Positions 8,228 to 19,400 of a stretch of DNA of 64,000 bases are shown one piece after another; position 1 is the stretch's first letter; each line of letters begins with the position of its first letter. Where the stretch lies: positions 62,001 through 126,000 of the forward strand of contig JADJYJ010000006.1 in assembly GCA_016719785.1 (NCBI GenBank), given 5' to 3'. Below the pieces are notes generated by a model. The model made no database searches and was not told where the DNA came from. It saw nothing but the letters and a program-made list of their open reading frames with translations. The stretch comes from Candidatus Amarolinea dominans (lineage in GTDB: Bacteria > Chloroflexota > Anaerolineae > SSC4 > Amarolineaceae). Made by a program: the position numbers and the translations under genes.

Positions 8228-9433
8228 ATGAGCTATTCCAACGCGACGACTGCCGTCTTACCGCCGCCTACCGAGCGCTATTCGGCGCTCGGCTGGCTGC
8301 GCAAAAATCTGTTTGGCGCCTGGTACGATGCGCTGTTCACCCTGGTCGCGTTCTACCTCGTGTTTACCCTCGGTCGCGGCCTGTTGATCTGGGTCTTCAC
8401 CCAGGCGCGCTGGGCGGTGATCACCACCAACCTGCGCCTGTTCATGGTGGGCCAATACCCGGCCGCTCATATCTGGCGGGTCTGGCTGTGTGTCGCCATC
8501 CTGGCCTTCATCATCGGCGTCACCTGGGGCATCTGGGTGTATGGCCGTCGTATTCCCGGCCTGCTGCTGCTGGCGCTTCCCGTCGCATTCATGCTCCTAC
8601 CCAGTGCCCTGGTCAACCGGATGGCGCTGGCCGCGGTCGGTGGAGCCGGCTTGCTCGGCTTTGGCCTGGGCCGCCTCAGCCCGAGACTGACCCGTCGCGC
8701 CGTCCCGTTCATCTGGGCAATCTACTTCCCCCTGGTCATTCTCCTGATCAGCGGCTTTGGCGGTGACAAGAGCGTGCTGCCGCCGGTGCCCACCAACCTG
8801 TGGGGCGGCCTGCTGCTGACCTTCCTGCTGACCGTGGTCGGTATCGTGTTTTCGTTTCCCATGGGGGTGCTGCTGGCGCTTGGCCGACGCTCGCAGTTAC
8901 CCATCATCAGCGCGCTGTCAGTCGCCTTCATCGAACTGGTGCGCGGCGTGCCCTTCGTCAGCATCATCTTCATGTCGCAGTTGATGCTGCCGCTCTTCCT
9001 TCCGGAAGGCATGACGATTGACCGCGTGATTCGGGCCATGGCCGGCGTCACGATCTTCAGCGCAGCCTACCTGGCCGAAAACGTGCGCGGCGGCTTGCAG
9101 TCCATTCCGCAGGGGCAAGTTGAAGCAGCGCACGCGCTGGGCTTGAGCGGCTTCAAGACGATGCTGCTCATCGTCCTGCCGCAGGCGCTGCGTGCCATCA
9201 TTCCTGTGCTGGTCGGCCAATTCATCTCCCTGTTCAAAGATACCTCGCTCGTGGTCATCGTCGGCTTGCTGGAACTGCTGGGCATTGCCAAGGCGGTGCT
9301 GGCGCAGCCTGACTTCCTGGGCCTGCAGACCGAGGTCTACCTGTTCATCTCTGTGCTGTACGGCATTTTCTGTTATCTGATGTCGGCGGTCAGCCAACGC
9401 CTGGAGACGGCGCTGGGCGTGGGCGTGCGCTGA
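8228..9433 (+). CDS. aapM: Amino-acid ABC transporter permease AapM-type
   Basis: A 401-residue membrane protein, second half of the channel. Several hydrophobic segments precede the conserved permease core (about 185-395): TFLLTVVGIVFSFPMGVLLALGR, ELVRGVPFVSIIFM, and the EAA loop AYLAENVRGGLQSIPQGQVEAAHALGLSG. The extended N-terminal half (about 1-180) is the AapM pattern. It starts three bases after aapQ and is followed by the ATPase after 32 bases. Confidence 0.92.
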   Translation: MSYSNATTAVLPPPTERYSALGWLRKNLFGAWYDALFTLVAFYLVFTLGRGLLIWVFTQARWAVITTNLRLFMVGQYPAAHIWRVWLCVAILAFIIGVTWGIWVYGRRIPGLLLLALPVAFMLLPSALVNRMALAAVGGAGLLGFGLGRLSPRLTRRAVPFIWAIYFPLVILLISGFGGDKSVLPPVPTNLWGGLLLTFLLTVVGIVFSFPMGVLLALGRRSQLPIISALSVAFIELVRGVPFVSIIFMSQLMLPLFLPEGMTIDRVIRAMAGVTIFSAAYLAENVRGGLQSIPQGQVEAAHALGLSGFKTMLLIVLPQALRAIIPVLVGQFISLFKDTSLVVIVGLLELLGIAKAVLAQPDFLGLQTEVYLFISVLYGIFCYLMSAVSQRLETALGVGVR

Positions 9434-9465
9434 AACGCACACCCCATCAAGGAGTAAGCAAGAGC

Positions 9466-10227
<762 letters not shown>

Positions 10228-10281
10228 TGGCAGGCACGAGGGATTTACCAGTCATGTTTGTCGCACTGACGCTGGCTGTCC

Positions 10282-11415
10282 ATGTATATTGATCGCCGCC
10301 GGCGCAAGCGCCGTTCACCTCTACTCCTCCTGGTAGGCCTGATCTTGCTGGTGGGGGCTGCCTACGCCATCAATCAGCAGACCGGCCTGATCGAGCTGCG
10401 CAACCCGTTGGTGCCACCGGAGCCGACCCCCACGCCTACCCGTAGTGCGCTCTCGTTTCTGGCGGACGCCGAATCGTTGTACGCCAACGGCCAGATCGTC
10501 GAGGCGAGCGAGGCGTACGCCGCGGTCGCAGCGCTGGAACCGGAGAATGACGAAGCTCTGCGCTGGCAGGCCAAGCTGGAGGCGCTGCGCGGCCATGCTG
10601 GCAAGGCCGTCGCGCTGGCGCAAAAGGCGGTGGAGATCAATCCGCAGAGCGCCCAGAATCTGGCCGTTCTCAGTATGGCGCAAGACTGGAACAAGCAGTA
10701 CGATGAGGCCCTGCAGACCGCGCTGGAGGCGTTGGACAACGACCCTAATCTGGCCGAGGCCCATGCCTACCTGGCGGAGATCTACATTGACAAAGGTATC
10801 TGGGCGCTGGCGCTGGAGGCGGCGCAGACGGCCGTCAAGCTCGACGAGAAGAGCATCGAAGGCTGGCGCAACCTGGGCTACGTTCTCGATCAACAGGGAC
10901 GTCGCGAGGAGGCGCTGACCGCGTATCAAAAAGCGATTGATCTCCACCCCAAGCTAGGCTACCTGTACGTGGGCAAGGGCTGGGTTTACCTGGCTTTGAG
11001 CGACTACGAAAAGGCGCTGGCCGAGTTTCAACGCGCGGTGAACGTCAACCCCAAGAGCGCAGATGGCTACGATGCCCTGGGCTGGGGGCATATCCTGGCC
11101 GGAGCACCAGATCGGGCGGTGATCTCCCTGGAAAGGGCGCTGCAGGTTGACCCGGAGTATGGGCCGGCCTACGGGCATCTCGCGGTGGCCTACTACCTGC
11201 GGCGCAATTACGAGAAGGCGGTTGAGTATTTCGAGCGCGCCATCGCCCTGAACCAGGCCACCACCGAGTATTACTATGAATTGGGCCTGTCCTACCTGTA
11301 CAAGGAGCCGGAAGACTGCCAGAACGCGGTTCCCTGGCTACGCAAGGCTTTGGACATCAACCCTGAGATTCCGCAGGCGCGGCAGGGCCTGGACTACTGC
11401 GCCCGCAAGAAATGA
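10282..11415 (+). CDS. Membrane-anchored TPR protein
   Basis: A 377-residue protein. A basic N-terminus (RRRRKRRS) is followed by one membrane helix (about 13-30, LLLLVGLILLVGAAYAI) and a short Pro/Thr linker. From about residue 55 to the end there are roughly nine 34-residue tetratricopeptide repeats, for example AEAHAYLAEIYIDKGIWALALEAAQTAVKLD and AYGHLAVAYYLRRNYEKAVEYFERAIAL. TPR arrays bind other proteins. The partner is not evident. The gene begins 54 bases after aapP without a clear ribosome binding site, so it may be translated at the end of that transcript. A link with transport is not shown. Confidence 0.85.
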   Translation: MYIDRRRRKRRSPLLLLVGLILLVGAAYAINQQTGLIELRNPLVPPEPTPTPTRSALSFLADAESLYANGQIVEASEAYAAVAALEPENDEALRWQAKLEALRGHAGKAVALAQKAVEINPQSAQNLAVLSMAQDWNKQYDEALQTALEALDNDPNLAEAHAYLAEIYIDKGIWALALEAAQTAVKLDEKSIEGWRNLGYVLDQQGRREEALTAYQKAIDLHPKLGYLYVGKGWVYLALSDYEKALAEFQRAVNVNPKSADGYDALGWGHILAGAPDRAVISLERALQVDPEYGPAYGHLAVAYYLRRNYEKAVEYFERAIALNQATTEYYYELGLSYLYKEPEDCQNAVPWLRKALDINPEIPQARQGLDYCARKK

Positions 11416-11438
11416 GATGAAGAAGAGGAGACGGTTGG

Positions 11439-12482
11439 ATGAAGTATTTGAAGATTCTGCTCGTGTTTGTGCCGCTGGCCATTCTGGGCGAATTGCTGCA
11501 CTGGAACCCGCTGCTCGTGTTCGCGCTGTCGGCCCTGGGGGTTGTACCGCTGGCCGGGCTGTTAGGTGAAGCCACAGAGCACCTGGTGGTGCATACCGGG
11601 CCGCGCGTGGGCGGTTTGCTCAACGCCACGTTGGGCAATGCCGCTGAACTGATCATTACCATCTTCGCCCTGCGCGCCGGACTGTTTGACCTGGTCAAGG
11701 CTTCGATTACCGGCTCGATCATCGGCAACATGCTGCTCATCATGGGCCTTAGCCTGATGGTGGGCGGACTCAAACACGGCCATCAGCGCTTCAACCGCAG
11801 CCTGGCCGGGGTCAACGCCACGCAGCTTTTGCTGGCCACGGCCGCGCTGGCGATTCCATCGCTCTTCGCATTCAGCACCGATCAGGCCCACCCCCTGTCG
11901 GTGGACGCGCTCAGCCTCTGGATGGCCGTCGTGATGATCGTCCTTTATCTCTCCGGCGTTCTGTTCAGCTTCCGCCAGAAAGATGAAGGCCATGACCAGC
12001 ACGATCAGCACAACGGGCCGGTCTGGAGAGTGCGCACCTCGCTGCTGGTCCTGACCGTCGCCACGGTTTTCATCGCCTGGCTGAGCGAAATCCTGGTAGG
12101 CGCGGTGGAGCCAACGGTGGCAGTCCTGGGCGTGTCCGAGTTCTTCCTGGGCATCATCATCATCCCGCTCGTGGGCAACATCGCCGAACACCTGGTGGCG
12201 GTGCAGGTCGCGTTCAAGAACCAGATGGACCTCAGCCTGGGCATTTCCGTCGGCTCCAGTTTGCAGATTGCGCTTTTCGTGGCGCCCATCCTGGTCTTCA
12301 TCAGCCTGCTCTTCGGCAATGAGCTGACCCTCGTCTTCAACGCGTTCGAGATCATCACGCTGTTCGCGGCCGCGCTGATCGCGGCCTTCGTCTCGCTCGA
12401 TGGAGAATCGAACTGGCTGGAGGGCGCACAGCTCCTGGCGCTCTACATCATCGTCGCCCTGGCCTTCTTCTTCCTGCCGTGA
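11439..12482 (+). CDS. Calcium/proton exchanger (CaCA family)
   Basis: A 347-residue membrane protein with about eleven hydrophobic segments. The two alpha-repeat motifs are GLLNATLGNAAELIITIFALRAG (about 55-80) and GNIAEHLVAVQVAFKNQMDLSLGISVGSSLQIALF (about 245-280), the paired Asn/Glu regions that line the ion path in Cax/ChaA proteins. A short His-rich cytoplasmic loop (EGHDQHDQHNG) lies near the middle. It would export Ca2+ in exchange for H+. The ribosome binding site is GAGGAG. Confidence 0.93.
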   Translation: MKYLKILLVFVPLAILGELLHWNPLLVFALSALGVVPLAGLLGEATEHLVVHTGPRVGGLLNATLGNAAELIITIFALRAGLFDLVKASITGSIIGNMLLIMGLSLMVGGLKHGHQRFNRSLAGVNATQLLLATAALAIPSLFAFSTDQAHPLSVDALSLWMAVVMIVLYLSGVLFSFRQKDEGHDQHDQHNGPVWRVRTSLLVLTVATVFIAWLSEILVGAVEPTVAVLGVSEFFLGIIIIPLVGNIAEHLVAVQVAFKNQMDLSLGISVGSSLQIALFVAPILVFISLLFGNELTLVFNAFEIITLFAAALIAAFVSLDGESNWLEGAQLLALYIIVALAFFFLP

Positions 12483-12494
12483 GGTAAACCCATC

Positions 12495-12522
12495 GTAGGT
12501 CATGCCTCCGGCGTGACGACGC
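12495..12522 (+). repeat. 28-base dispersed repeat (copy C)
   Basis: The sequence begins GTAGGTCATGCCTCCGGCG and ends TGACGACGC. It matches a segment at 54825-54852 (reverse strand) at 26 of 28 positions. It lies between the convergent exchanger and phosphorylase genes. Confidence 0.8.
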
Positions 12523-12540
12523 CGTCGGCCAGGCTTCGGA

Positions 12541-13350
12541 TTAAAACCAGGTCTTCCAATCTGCGCCCAGCGCGCCGCGGCTGCGTGACCCCGCCTGGCT
12601 CTGACTGCACGGACAGGTGCGCGGGCCTTGCAGGGCCGTCACAATACCCGGCAGTGCCTCCAACACACGGCGCAAGGCCAGGCGAAATTCGCCGCTGTGC
12701 TCGCCGCTGAGGGCCGACTGACCGCCGCCATGACCCACGCCCGGCAGGTGATCGGCGCCCGGCTCCACCACCGTGGTCAAGCCAACGAAGCACATCTCCA
12801 GCTCCTTGGCCAAAATGACCTCCGGCACCAGGTTGAGACCCAGGATGTCGGCGCCCCAGGCCCGAAACAGGCGCGCCTCGGCCGCAGTTTCGCGGCGCGG
12901 ACCGTCGAAGCCCAGGTAAGTGCCCACGGTCGCGGCCTCCGGCAGCGCGTGCAGCAGCGCCTGGCGGCACTGCGGACAAAAGGCCGGCATCTGCGCCAGG
13001 TAGCCCAGGCCGCGACGCTCGAAAAAGGTGGTCGGCTGATGGCGCGTCCAATCAATGAAGTCGTCCGGCACGAGCAGGCTGCCCCGGTGCAGCAGCGGGT
13101 TGAGACCGATGACCGCGTCCCAACCGATCAGCCGCGTGATGCCCACGTCTTTGGCAGCCCACAACGTGGCCCGCGGGTCGGTGCGGTCAGGCAAACCGGA
13201 ATAGGGCAGTACGAGGACCTGGTCGCGGCGGGCAAATGGCCCGGCCGGGCCGTAGGGCGTCTGCACCGTGAACTCATCACGCACCGCGCCCAGCATGTCC
13301 AAGGCCGGCGGCGGCAAGATGACGCCGATCAGAAGGAGAATATCGCTCAT
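12541..13350 (-). CDS. MTA/purine nucleoside phosphorylase family protein
   Basis: A 269-residue protein of the MTAP/PNP type, which splits methylthioadenosine or a purine nucleoside with phosphate. Recognisable parts are TPYGPAGPF near the N-terminus, LIGWDAVIGLNPLLHRGSLLVPDDFIDWTRHQPTTFF (about 95-130), and the substrate region GFDGPRRETAAEARLFRAWGADILGLNLVPEVILAKELEMCF (about 165-210). I start at ATG 13350 because the longer frame to 13473 would run across the sulfatase promoter. The C-terminal tail is unusually rich in Ser, Gly and Arg. Whether it prefers methylthioadenosine cannot be told from sequence. Confidence 0.85.
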   Translation of the reverse strand: MSDILLLIGVILPPPALDMLGAVRDEFTVQTPYGPAGPFARRDQVLVLPYSGLPDRTDPRATLWAAKDVGITRLIGWDAVIGLNPLLHRGSLLVPDDFIDWTRHQPTTFFERRGLGYLAQMPAFCPQCRQALLHALPEAATVGTYLGFDGPRRETAAEARLFRAWGADILGLNLVPEVILAKELEMCFVGLTTVVEPGADHLPGVGHGGGQSALSGEHSGEFRLALRRVLEALPGIVTALQGPRTCPCSQSQAGSRSRGALGADWKTWF

Positions 13351-13396
13351 GCCGATTATGATAACACGTTTGGCAGGGGAGAGCAACTCATCATGC

Positions 13397-13425
13397 TTGG
13401 CGATGCTGGCGCTTCGTGCTATACT
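13397..13425 (+). promoter_or_regulatory. Promoter of the sulfatase gene
   Basis: TTGGCG, a 17-base spacer and TATACT, about 30 bases before the ATG at 13456. Confidence 0.6.
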
Positions 13426-13455
13426 TGCCGCCGCAATCCAGTACACGGAGACATC

Positions 13456-15138
13456 ATGCACAGATCGAGCCATGCCACCTGGCCCTTGCTTCGCTTACTC
13501 ACCCTGGTCATTCTGCTCAGTTCCTGTATTCAACCCGCTCAGCCGGTCACGACGCCTGACCGACCGCTGCTGACCCCAACCGCCGCCAGCATCGCGCCGA
13601 CGCCGACTCCAGCGGTGACGCCCACCCCGGCCGCGGCGCCTGCCTCTCGCCCCAACATCCTCTTCATCGTCGCCGATGACCTGGACGCCGCCAGTGTGAG
13701 CGCCATGCCGCAGGTGCAGGCTCTGCTGCGAGGGCAGGGGCTGACGTTCACCCAGGCGTTCGTCACCAATTCGGTCTGTTGCCCCTCGCGCACCACGTTT
13801 CTGCGCGGTCAGTACACGCACAGCCATCATATCTACACCAACCGCGCGCCCGATGGCGGCTTTGAGTTGGTCTATCAGCTCGGGTTGGAGCAGTCCACAG
13901 TGGCTACCTGGCTGCACGATGCTGGCTACCGCACCGCCCTGTTTGGCAAATATCTCAACAACTACCCGGAGACGGCCAGCGAGACCTATATGCCGCCGGG
14001 CTGGGACGAGTGGTATGCGACGGTGCGCAACGGCCCCTATCAGTTCTTCGACTATGATCTCAACGAGAATGGGGCCATCGTGCATCACGGCACGGCGCCG
14101 GAGGACTACCTGACCGATGTGCTGGGCCGGCAGGCCACCAGCTTCATCACGCGCAGCGTCGCGTTGGCGCAGGAGATGCCCCAGGGCGCACCCTTTTTCG
14201 TCTACCTGGCGCCCTATGCGCCGCACAAGCCGTCCACGCCGGCGCCGCGTCATGCACGCCTCTTCGCCAATGTGCAGGCGCCGCAAGGCCCCTCCTTCGA
14301 CGAGGAGGATGTCAGCGACAAGCCGGCCTGGGTCAGTACACGACGGCGCCTCAACCGCAGCGACCTGACCGAAATTGACCGCGAGTATCGCAACCGCCTG
14401 CGCTCGCTGCAGGCCGTTGACGAGATGGTCGCCAGCCTCATCGGCGCCTTACAGGCCAGCGGGGCCATCTCCAACACCTACCTCTTTTTTACGTCGGACA
14501 ATGGCTATCACCAGGGACAACACCGCCTGCCGGCCGGCAAGACCACCGCGTATGAGGAAGACATTCGCGTGCCGTTGTTTGTGATTGGGCCGGGCGTGCC
14601 CGCGGGTGCAAGTCGCGCTCATCTGACGCTCAACACCGACCTCGCGCCCACCTTCGCCGCCCTGGCCGGCGTCGTCCCACCCGCCTTCGTCGAAGGGCGT
14701 TCCCTGCTTCCGCTGTTGGCATCCGATCCGCCGGCTGTGGAGGACTGGCGCGCCTGTGTCCTCATCGAACATAAGACCCTGGAGATTGGCGATCCGCCCA
14801 CCTATGAGGCTTTGCGCACGCCGCAGTTTTTGTATGTGGAGTACACCACCGGCGAGCACGAGTTCTACGACCTGATCCTCGACCCGCACGAACTGGAAAA
14901 CCGTTACGCAAGCGCCGATGTCGGCCTGCTGCGCGGGCTGCATCAGCAGTTGAGCGCGCTGCGGCAGTGCCAGGGCGCCGCGTGTGGGCCGCTGGAAGAT
15001 GCACCGCTGCTGGCGCAAAGCTGGTATTTCCCGGTCATTGCCTCCCAGCAAACGGGCAAGTTACCCAGTCAATCAGCCTGGGTCAATCTCGGTCCGCTGC
15101 GGGCATTCAAGCAGATCTGGCTCGGAGAACTGGAATAA
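13456..15138 (+). CDS. Lipoprotein sulfatase (type I, formylglycine)
   Basis: A 560-residue protein. ATG 13456 follows CGGAG and begins a lipoprotein signal (LTLVILLSSC, Cys24), then a Pro/Thr/Ala linker to about residue 64. The alkaline-phosphatase-fold domain starts RPNILFIVADDLD with metal-binding Asp residues. The modification motif is CCPSRTTFLRGQ with Cys108 expected to become formylglycine. Later metal and substrate motifs are APYAPHKPSTPAP and TSDNGYHQGQHRLPAGKTTAYEEDIRVPL. It should hydrolyse sulfate esters, or possibly phosphate monoesters, outside the cell. The maturation enzyme is not encoded here. The aminotransferase starts two bases after its stop. Confidence 0.93.
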   Translation: MHRSSHATWPLLRLLTLVILLSSCIQPAQPVTTPDRPLLTPTAASIAPTPTPAVTPTPAAAPASRPNILFIVADDLDAASVSAMPQVQALLRGQGLTFTQAFVTNSVCCPSRTTFLRGQYTHSHHIYTNRAPDGGFELVYQLGLEQSTVATWLHDAGYRTALFGKYLNNYPETASETYMPPGWDEWYATVRNGPYQFFDYDLNENGAIVHHGTAPEDYLTDVLGRQATSFITRSVALAQEMPQGAPFFVYLAPYAPHKPSTPAPRHARLFANVQAPQGPSFDEEDVSDKPAWVSTRRRLNRSDLTEIDREYRNRLRSLQAVDEMVASLIGALQASGAISNTYLFFTSDNGYHQGQHRLPAGKTTAYEEDIRVPLFVIGPGVPAGASRAHLTLNTDLAPTFAALAGVVPPAFVEGRSLLPLLASDPPAVEDWRACVLIEHKTLEIGDPPTYEALRTPQFLYVEYTTGEHEFYDLILDPHELENRYASADVGLLRGLHQQLSALRQCQGAACGPLEDAPLLAQSWYFPVIASQQTGKLPSQSAWVNLGPLRAFKQIWLGELE

Positions 15139-15140
15139 TC

Positions 15141-16310
15141 ATGCACCTCGAAGAACTGTTCCTGCTGCGCCCGGACATGACGTTTCTCAATCATGGCTCC
15201 TTTGGCGCGTGCCCGCGACCCGTGTTCGCGGCCTATCAGGCCTGGCAACGCCAGCTTGAAGCGCAGCCGGTGGAATTCCTGGGGCGACGTTTCAACGGGC
15301 TGATGGCGCAGGCGCGCGCCCGCCTGGCCGCGTACGTGGGCGCGGGCGCAGATGACCTCGTCTTCGTGCCCAACGCCACCACCGGCATCAACATCGTGGC
15401 GCGCAGCCTGGCCCTGGCGCCGGGCGATGAGGTGCTGGCGACCGATCACGAGTACGGCGCCATGGATCGCACCTGGCGGCTGCTGTGTCGCAAACAGGGC
15501 GCCATCTACCGCAACGCCCCGATCACCCTGCCAACGACCACGCCTGAGGCGATGATCGCGCAACTCTGGGCCGGCGTTACCCCGCGCACGCGCATCATCT
15601 TCCTCAGCCACATCACCTCGCCCACCGCGCTGACCTGGCCGGTCAAGGACATTTGTCAGCGGGCGCGCGCGGCCGGCATCCTGACCGTGGTGGATGGCGC
15701 GCACGCGCCGGGCCAGATTGCGCTCGACCTGGCCGGCCTGGGCGCGGATTTCTACACCGGCAACTGCCACAAGTGGTTGTGCGCGCCCAAGGGCGCAGGC
15801 TTCCTCTTCGGCCGGCCTGAGGTGCAGCATCTGATCGAGCCGTTGGTGGTGAGTTGGGGCTGGGAAAGCGAGACGCCCGGCCCGTCACCGTTCGTGGATT
15901 ACCTCGAATGGACAGGCACGCAGGACATTGCCGCCTACCTGGCGGTGCCGGCGGCGATTGATTTCCAGGCGACGCACGACTGGGAGCAGATGCGTCTGGC
16001 CTGTCACGAACTGGTCAGGGAGGTGCGGCAACGCATCAACGGCCTGACCGGCCTGGCGTCCATCTGCCCGGACGCGCCGGAATGGTTTCGCCAGATGGCG
16101 GCGATCCGCCTGCCCGCGTGCGACACGGCCGCGCTCAAGGCGCGCCTGTGGGATGAATGGCGTGTCGAGGCGCCGATCATCACCTGGAATGGGGAGCCTT
16201 TCGTGCGTGTGTCGGTGCAGGCGTACAACGACCAGGCCGATATTGAGCGCCTGATCGCGGCGCTGACCGCGCTGCTGCCGGTGGTGCAAGCGCCGGCGCC
16301 GAATGGCTAA
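15141..16310 (+). CDS. Class V aminotransferase (isopenicillin-N-epimerase-like)
   Basis: A 389-residue PLP enzyme. FLNHGSFGACP near the N-terminus is characteristic of the isopenicillin N epimerase-like branch. PLP-site motifs are NATTGINIVARS (about 78-89), the Asp in VVDGAHAPGQ (about 183-192), and the Schiff-base Lys211 in TGNCHKWLCAPKGAGF. The start at 15141 lies two bases after the sulfatase stop, with the ribosome binding site GGAG inside the sulfatase gene, so the two are translated from one message. In-frame sequence upstream of 15141 is sulfatase overlap. The substrate is unknown. Cysteine desulfurase or lyase activity is an alternative. Confidence 0.88.
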   Translation: MHLEELFLLRPDMTFLNHGSFGACPRPVFAAYQAWQRQLEAQPVEFLGRRFNGLMAQARARLAAYVGAGADDLVFVPNATTGINIVARSLALAPGDEVLATDHEYGAMDRTWRLLCRKQGAIYRNAPITLPTTTPEAMIAQLWAGVTPRTRIIFLSHITSPTALTWPVKDICQRARAAGILTVVDGAHAPGQIALDLAGLGADFYTGNCHKWLCAPKGAGFLFGRPEVQHLIEPLVVSWGWESETPGPSPFVDYLEWTGTQDIAAYLAVPAAIDFQATHDWEQMRLACHELVREVRQRINGLTGLASICPDAPEWFRQMAAIRLPACDTAALKARLWDEWRVEAPIITWNGEPFVRVSVQAYNDQADIERLIAALTALLPVVQAPAPNG

Positions 16311-16411
16311 CCCGAGAATAGGCCGCGGATGAACACAGATCGCCACGGATTGCCTGTTTTTATCCCCGGTCGCGCCCGCGGGGCATGGGTAACTGACTTG
16401 GAAGCTTCCCT

Positions 16412-16462
16412 TCAGGAAGAACTGCCATGCGGGCTGAGCGCCTGCGTGACAGCTCTTCCTGA
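16412..16462. repeat. Inverted repeat between convergent genes
   Basis: TCAGGAAGA-CTG and CAG-TCTTCCTGA form an almost perfect 13-bp stem around a 25-base loop. There is no T-tract. It may still act as a bidirectional mRNA end for the aminotransferase and the giant minus-strand gene. Confidence 0.5.
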
Positions 16463-16482
16463 GATTCTGACCACCCGCGGCG

Positions 16483-19400
16483 CTATGCCTTCCTGGTCAA
16501 TAGTTGATCCAGCTTCTCATTGATCTCTTTCTGTAGAGTCGCCACCTTGCCCTGCAAATCCGTCAGTTGATCACGCAGCGCCCGGATGTCGTCAGCAGCT
16601 TCGTCGCTCTTGACCACACTGCGGCCAAAGCCCATCAGCGCCGGGCGCTCGACATAGGTCACGCGGTGGAGCACCCGCCAGACTTTGTTGGGCCGCGCGC
16701 TCTGCGCTTGCCGCAGCGCGCGCGCCTCCTCATCGTTGCTGGCCAGCCATTCGGGGTCTATGACGTAGTTGAAGAAGTCATGCCAGTGGTTGGTGGTGTT
16801 CTCCAGAAAGAAGCTCATAAAGCGGTAGCGATCGACCTTCTCGCCGGGCAGAATCGGGTAGTCGCGATAGTCGGTGATGCCGCGGCTCTCGACGCCGCTG
16901 AGATCAACGTGCAGCTCCAGCCCCTTGCTGCCGCGCTCGGTCTTGTTCATGGTCTGGGTCATGCTGACCTTAGCCATGGCAGTCAATCCAACTGCGACCC
17001 CACCCACTGCGAATGCCCCTTCACCCCCGATGGCAAAGCCCATATCAAACGACCCACCCACCGTGTGTTCCACCGTGCTGGCAAACTGCTGCTCTTCGGC
17101 GTGGAAGCCACCATCGCCATCCCAGACGTAGGTGTTGACGATGTTGCGTTTGCCGGCGCGGACTTGCAGATTCTCCATCTTTTTCTGCCAACTGGCAAAG
17201 CTCTCCGAGGCATTGGCGCGTGCCGAGAGATCGCTATGTTTCTTGGCGATGTCGTTCTGGCGTTGTTCGCCCTCTTTGGTGCGGCCAGCCTGCTCGTGCT
17301 CGCGTCTATTCTGTTGCAGACCCTCTAGTTCTTTTTGCTGTTTGTCCACCTCCGGTTGATTGAGTGGGCTGGCCTTTTTCAGCTCGTCAATCTCCTTCTG
17401 CTTGGCTTCGATCTTCTTGTCCAACTCTTTGATCGCATCATCGCTTTCGCCACCGCTGCGATCCGAGCTGTTGACGCCCACCGCGCCGCCATCGCGGCTG
17501 GAGTCATCCACCTGGCGGTTGAGCGATGTTTCATCCACCAGGCCGGCGTTGAACTGATTGAAGTAAGCCTGGTGTAATTTGTCCTGCTCATCGATCTGCG
17601 CCTTGAGATCATAGGCCTCTTTCAAGCGGAAGTAGCTGGCCGGGTAGAGCGAGCCATACTGGCTGCGCATCTCCGGCACATGGCGGAAGAAGCGCTCGCT
17701 GGTGGCGCGGCTGCCGGTCATGCCGTCGAGACTACCCGCCATGGTGTAGGCCGGGTTGATCAGGAAGGTGATCGTGTTGACATCCAGCGGCACCCCTTCC
17801 ACCGGCAGCACCTGGTAGCCGATCATGCGCCCGCTGCGTTTGAGCTTGCTGACAAACACATCCGCCAGACCGCTGGTGACCACGGCATAACCGATATTCT
17901 TGGGAATGAACCGTTGGCCCAGGTGCGGGAAGTGCGGCTCCGGCTCCTGACTGCCACGCAGTTCCAGCCGGTCACTGCTCATCAGGCTGTGGCTTGCGCC
18001 CACCGTGCTGGCGTTCTGCCAATGGTAGGCAAAATCGGCGGCGACATTCATGCCGGCACGCGTATCGAGCAGTTCCGTCTCGACCCCAAGCCCGGCAGTC
18101 ACCGTAGTATCCACGCCCACAAAGAGCGCTGTCTCCGCCCCCAGGCTGACATCCTGCTCGCGCGTCCAACTGTACTCCACGTCTGAGGACTGGATCAGCT
18201 CGACGGAGGTTGCGCCATTGTAGTCCTGCTCTTCGGTCAGGTTTTCGCCGGGCAGCGGCGGCGCGCCTTCGATGTAGCCGATCAGCGTCGGCTTGATCTG
18301 GGCGTTGCCGATCCACTGCATCTCCAGCTCTTCGATGCGTTGTTCGTCGACCAGCCGCAGCCCTCCGAACGTGGGCAGCGCCAGGCAGCGCAGCATCATC
18401 ACCGACTTGCGCCGCTGAGCATCCACACGCACGCGGCTGTACTCGGCGCAGATCACCGAGCGCTCGAAGCTGCCGTCCATCAGCCCCTTGACTTCCTGGC
18501 TGCTTAGTGCATGCGTGTAGAGCCGCACCGCCTCCATTTCGCCCTGGAAGTACGGGTCGTTCCAGCTACCTCTGCCGAGATAGTTGTGGACGCGTTCAAC
18601 GTTCGCCGGCAATTCCATCTTGCCGCTGGCGTTTTCGGTGCCGTCCACATAAAGATGTGCCAACCCATCTTTCTCGATGGTGGCGACGACGTGCATCCAT
18701 TGACCCTGTGGCAGATCGGTTGGCGATTCGAGTGTGAAGACAGCACCGTCGCCTCTGTAGACCTGGAAGATGAGATGGCGGCTACTCTCTTTGTTCGCCA
18801 GCAGGATGTTCTTCTTGTTGCCGGAATCACCCAGGTCGATGATGCGCGACCAGCGGTTGAACTGGTCGAAACGCACGCGTGCTTCAATTGAGATGCCCTC
18901 ACTGAAATCTGGAGTCATCGTCGGCAGTTGTTCATAGCTATTCTGTCCGTCAAAGCTCTTGCGCTGGCTGAGCAAAGAAATGGGAAGCTTGTGAAGCCGT
19001 CCAATCGGCGCGGTGCAGGGCGCCCATGCGCCGCCAGTGATGCTGAAGTTTTGACCGCGCCCGCTGTGGTCACGCGCCAGATCGCCCTGCGCCTCGTTGA
19101 GCGGGTAATAGGCGATCAGCCCTGGTTCGTTGCCGCTGAGGGTGAGCACGCTGTTGGCCTCGATCTCGCGCTCGCCCAGCGCCACGTTCCAGATGCGCAG
19201 TTCGCACAGTTGCCCATGCCAGGCAGGGCTCTGGCGCGGGAAGCCGCCCATCCCCGCTTCACCGATGCCGCTCAGCGATTGGGTGCGCGGGCCACCGCCA
19301 TCCTTGGACTTGGGGTCATTCTTACACCACAGCTTGCCGTCCACGTAGATGCGCATCTCGCCCGCGTTGCTGTCCTTGACAAAGGCCCAGTGCGTCCAGC

